A DNA stretch of 8,251 nt, taken from positions 1-8,251 of the forward strand of contig JABMQV010000011.1 in NCBI GenBank assembly GCA_013203065.1, written 5' to 3'. Positions 5,448 through 8,251 of the stretch are shown here, piece after piece. The DNA comes from Desulfobacteraceae bacterium. GTDB taxonomy: Bacteria; Desulfobacterota; DSM-4660; Desulfatiglandales; Desulfatiglandaceae. Under the pieces are notes generated by a model that made no database searches, had not been told where the DNA came from, and saw only the letters and a list, made by a program, of their open reading frames with translations. Each line of letters begins with the position of its first letter. Position 1 is the stretch's first letter. The translations under genes and the position numbers were made by a program.

Positions 5448-6923
5448 CTATCCCGCTCCTCTGGTCATGGAGATGCCGAAGGTATCCTGCTCATTTTCTT
5501 CAGCGCGAGCCGGTTTTCCGCCCAGGACCTCGACCATATAGTCCCACAGGATACGGCCCATCTCTTCCAGACTGCGTTTGCCGTCGGCGATCTCGCCTGC
5601 GTTGACGTCCATATCGCTCCCCATGTTTTGCCATGCGGCGGTGTTGCTGGAAATCTTGATGGTGGGCATCAGCGGTGCACCTACGGGCGAGCCGCGGCCG
5701 GTGGTGAAGAGACAGACCTGGCAGCCGGCTCCCAACAGCCCGCCCAGGGACTCTATGTCGTAGCCCGGGGTGTCCATCAGGACCAGTCCTCGACCCGAGG
5801 GCCGATCGGCATACCTGATGACTTCCTGGATCACGCTACGGCCGCCTTTGACGATGCAACCCAGGGATTTTTCCATGATGCTCGACAATCCGCCGTCCAT
5901 ATTGCCGGGGGCAATGGCCAGGTGGGCTTTGTCCCCCAGCATCTCGCGAGCCAATTCTTCGGCATTGTTGATGATGGTTCGGATGCGTTCGGCCACCTGA
6001 GCGTCCTTGGCTCTGGCCTGCAACAGATGCATGGTGCCGATCATTTCCGTGGTCTCGGCCATAATGACCGTGCCGCCGTGTCCGACCGCCCAGTCCGATA
6101 CGATGCCGACGGTCGGATTGGCCGTCACGCCGGACAAGGCATCCGACCCGCCGCACTGCAGGCCTAAAATCAATTCGCTCATGGGGTGCGGTTCGCGGGC
6201 CTGGGATGAAATTTTATCTATCAGAGCTTTGGCCAGTTTGATGCCTTTTTCCACAGTCTTGCGTGACCCGCCCGATTTCTGGATTTCGAAGAACTCCACC
6301 GGCCGGCCCGAAGCGGCAATCTCTTCGGCCAACTTTTGCCCGTTCAAGAGCTCGCAACCCAGCCCCACCAGTACGACAGCTCCTGTATTTGGATGCGTGC
6401 CGCAGCCGGACAAGACCCGCATGGCCCGATCGTTGTCCTTTCCCACGCGGCCACAGCCGTGGGCGTGTTCCACGGTCACGGCTTCCGGGACGGCCCGGCC
6501 TATGGCCCGAACCGTGCCGTTGGCGCAGGCCACCACGGGCATGACCAGCAGGTGGTTTCGCACGCCCGGCGGTCCCTTGGGCCGGGTGTAACCTAGGAAG
6601 ACGTCCGGCCCGGGCAAATGCCTTTGGGCCACGTCGAAACCCGTCGCGACCTGTGGAGGTGGAACCTCTTCGGGCGCCTTGAGATTGTGATCGTGGACCC
6701 AGCTTCCCATCGGCGCGACCTCTGTTGTAGTGCCGATGGGCTGACCATAACGCCAGACTGTCTTCCCGGCCGGGATGTCCTCCAGCGTCACCTTGTGGCT
6801 GACCGGAATGGTCTCCCGAAGCTTCAACCGTCCGCCCCAGGGAAGCTCGACCTCTTCTCCCGCATGAAGTTCGGTGAGAACCAATGCCACGTTGTCTCGT
6901 TCATGGACCCTGATCAGTTTCAT
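5448..6923 (-). CDS. UxaA/GarD-family dehydratase with fused SAF domain (altronate dehydratase-like)
   Basis: Cytoplasmic metal-dependent lyase of the altronate/galactarate dehydratase family, which removes water from sugar acids to give 2-keto-3-deoxy acids; sulfolactate sulfo-lyase SuyAB is a relative. The 491 residues are close to full-length UxaA. An N-terminal SAF domain (about 1-85) includes HKVTLEDIPAGK and RYGQPIGTT (43-67). The catalytic part shows GYTRPKGPPGVRN (111-123), HGCG (155-158), HPNTGAVVLVGLGCE (177-191), GLQCGGSDALSGVTANP (254-270), PGNMDGGLSSIMEKSLG (339-355) and a conserved TTGRGS...KISSNT stretch (407-428). No frame damage is seen. The start is ATG at 6923, with AAGGAG five bases upstream. 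It lies 101 bases after the LarA-type gene, probably in one operon. The family is certain; the substrate (altronate, galactarate, sulfolactate or another hydroxyacid) is not, so uxaA is not assigned as a symbol. Confidence 0.92.
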   Translation of the reverse strand: MKLIRVHERDNVALVLTELHAGEEVELPWGGRLKLRETIPVSHKVTLEDIPAGKTVWRYGQPIGTTTEVAPMGSWVHDHNLKAPEEVPPPQVATGFDVAQRHLPGPDVFLGYTRPKGPPGVRNHLLVMPVVACANGTVRAIGRAVPEAVTVEHAHGCGRVGKDNDRAMRVLSGCGTHPNTGAVVLVGLGCELLNGQKLAEEIAASGRPVEFFEIQKSGGSRKTVEKGIKLAKALIDKISSQAREPHPMSELILGLQCGGSDALSGVTANPTVGIVSDWAVGHGGTVIMAETTEMIGTMHLLQARAKDAQVAERIRTIINNAEELAREMLGDKAHLAIAPGNMDGGLSSIMEKSLGCIVKGGRSVIQEVIRYADRPSGRGLVLMDTPGYDIESLGGLLGAGCQVCLFTTGRGSPVGAPLMPTIKISSNTAAWQNMGSDMDVNAGEIADGKRSLEEMGRILWDYMVEVLGGKPARAEENEQDTFGISMTRGAG

Positions 6924-6925
6924 GT

Positions 6926-6937
6926 TTTCTCCTTCCC
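6926..6937 (-). promoter_or_regulatory. Strong ribosome-binding site of the dehydratase gene
   Basis: The minus strand reads GGGGAAGGAGAAAAC before the ATG at 6923. The AAGGAG core with five-base spacing is a strong Shine-Dalgarno and fixes this start at the first residue of the SAF domain. Confidence 0.8.
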
Positions 6938-7024
6938 CTCAAAGAAAATGTGGATCATCAATGGATAGGAAGGATATTTTTCAGTAATTACCGGTGGTGA
7001 TTCCCTCCCATCGTATACGAACCT

Positions 7025-8251
7025 CTATTGAGGGAAGTACTGGATGGTGGCGTCCGGGATCACAGCCACCCTGCATTGATCACCGCGGGTTTGCTTCAAA
7101 CGATCTAATACCCCGTCCCAGGTACGCACAATTTCGCTGCCCTTGAGTCCAATCCAATTCTCACCGGCTTTGTCCCCGTAAGGAGAAAAAACTACCATCC
7201 GGTTGAGACCCGGGGTGTCGGCCACGGCAGGGAAGGGCTGGAAATGGCGGGCGCCGGTGGTCTTGCCAAAAGGCCCGTAAATATAGTGGGTCACCTGACC
7301 CTCTGGCGCACTGACGATCATGACAAGGTCCTTGGGCGACTCGACCGAGAAAAAGGGCTGACATATCACCAGCGCAAGCATGGCCTCGCTGCCCTTTCCA
7401 TAGCAGTTGGCCACAATAACGTCTGCGGCCTCTATGATTTGCGTGGCGTAGTGAGTCTCTGCCTGCTGCGCGCCGGCCAGAAACGCCTCCTCAACATCCC
7501 CCACGAAAAGGGCCGTGTTCTCCCGGTCTATGTTGACCAGTGCGTTGACCACGACGTCGATCCCTGCGAGCCGGGCCGCCTCGACCATGTCAAGGCGCAT
7601 CATGTTCTCCTTGTACTTGCCAAGGCCGATCTCTTCGCCAAAGGGGGTCTGCAGGATAGTATGCCTGAGTGGTTCATGGTTGGCTTCGATAGTCTCCATC
7701 GAAGACACGCCCGGCAGCAGAATCTTGGCTCCACCGCCGAACCCCGTGAATACGTGAGGGACGATGGACCCGATGCCGATCTTTAGATCGCACTTAGCCA
7801 CCTCGGAATTGATCAATACCCTCGTGCCCCGCGAGGTCTTTCCCATCAGCGTGCAGTTCTCATAGATATTGTGATTATAAACCGGATAATCGGCCACCAC
7901 GTTTTCGCCTAGTTTTTTGACGAAATCGGCGCGTGTGTAAGCTCCGTGGGCACCCAGGGCCATGACGAAGCGAATGTTTTCCCGTTGGATGCCGCCCGCC
8001 TCCAGCTCTTCGAGAACCAGGGGAATGAAATCGGCGATCCGGGTTGGCCGAGTCATGTCGTCAATGATGATGGCTGCTTCGTTACGGCTTTCCGCGAGCT
8101 TCCGGATGGTCTCAGTCCCTATGGGGTTGGCCAGGGCGGCCCGCATTCCGGCCTCGTCCAGCGCCGGGGCGTCGTGGCCCTTCATATTGCACGGGATCAC
8201 CTCCCAGGCTCCGGGGAACTTCAGGTCCAGCCCGACATCCCCATGCCCGGC
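7025..8251 (-). CDS. LarA-family nickel-dependent hydroxyacid racemase/epimerase (5' end beyond window)
   Basis: Member of the DUF2088/lactate-racemase (LarA) superfamily, cytoplasmic enzymes that invert C2 of 2-hydroxyacids with a nickel-pincer cofactor. The frame stays open through the right edge: before the GTG at 8200 there are 17 more codons (AGHGDVGLDLKFPGAWE) that resemble the family's N-terminal strand, so the true start is outside and the GTG is internal. Numbering from that GTG, DDMTR (47-51) matches the DxxR motif, His85 in ALGAHGAYT matches LarA His108, and HVFTGFGGGAK (149-159) and NH (174-175) match His174, cofactor-anchoring Lys184 and His200 with identical spacing. The usual YQAVKG-type segment is absent; the region reads GKGSEAMLALVICQPF (268-283), so the substrate probably differs from lactate. 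No larB/C/E cofactor genes are in the window. It precedes the UxaA-type gene by 101 bases. Confidence 0.88.
   Translation of the reverse strand, partial: AGHGDVGLDLKFPGAWEVIPCNMKGHDAPALDEAGMRAALANPIGTETIRKLAESRNEAAIIIDDMTRPTRIADFIPLVLEELEAGGIQRENIRFVMALGAHGAYTRADFVKKLGENVVADYPVYNHNIYENCTLMGKTSRGTRVLINSEVAKCDLKIGIGSIVPHVFTGFGGGAKILLPGVSSMETIEANHEPLRHTILQTPFGEEIGLGKYKENMMRLDMVEAARLAGIDVVVNALVNIDRENTALFVGDVEEAFLAGAQQAETHYATQIIEAADVIVANCYGKGSEAMLALVICQPFFSVESPKDLVMIVSAPEGQVTHYIYGPFGKTTGARHFQPFPAVADTPGLNRMVVFSPYGDKAGENWIGLKGSEIVRTWDGVLDRLKQTRGDQCRVAVIPDATIQYFPQ

Noticed and set aside
5442..6167. A 241-codon open frame on the plus strand, and other plus-strand frames over the dehydratase and racemase genes
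   Set aside because: They lie antisense to conserved, motif-rich genes in GC-rich DNA where stop-free opposite frames are common, and their translations show no recognisable domain.
7011..7020. TCGTATACGA palindrome just after the racemase stop
   Set aside because: Short, no symmetric extension, and no convincing promoter in the 101-base gap; not strong enough to call an operator.

Overview
The window carries eight genes, all read from the minus strand, so gene order runs from right to left. It looks like a bacterial catabolic and transport locus from a free-living organism. The protein styles (twin-ATPase sugar-type ABC transporter, UxaA-family dehydratase, nickel-dependent LarA-type racemase) and the mixed base composition would suit a Desulfobacterota-like or related anaerobe, but nothing in the sequence fixes the taxonomy and this is a weak guess.

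Right part (about 8251 to 5448): a LarA-family (DUF2088) 2-hydroxyacid racemase/epimerase, whose 5' end lies beyond the right edge, is followed 101 bases later by a full-length UxaA/GarD-family dehydratase with a fused SAF domain. They probably form one operon. A plausible but unproven scheme is that the LarA-type enzyme inverts C2 of a hydroxy or sugar acid and the UxaA-type enzyme then dehydrates it. A weak intrinsic terminator lies about 100 bases after the uxaA-type stop.

Middle (5447 to 5111): a 337-base intergenic region containing a -35 box, a perfect 8+1+8 palindrome of TetR-operator form placed at the expected -10/+1 position, and then a 164-base leader in front of a TetR/AcrR-family regulator gene. 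This suggests autorepression.

Left part (5110 to 64): TetR regulator, a 63-residue two-helix membrane protein, two different MalK/UgpC-type ATPases in tandem, then a MalF-type and a MalG-type permease. The layout is that of a CUT1 carbohydrate/polyol importer with paired ATPases, like the rhizobial glycerol system GlpSTPQ. No solute-binding protein is in the window; it may lie past the left edge. Spacing suggests one transcript from the TetR promoter. Both ATPases carry Glu where the Q-loop Gln is normally found.

The left edge holds a short 8-bp tandem repeat. No tRNA, rRNA, CRISPR, insertion sequence or phage gene was seen. Whether the transporter and the racemase/dehydratase pair serve the same substrate is suggested only by adjacency.
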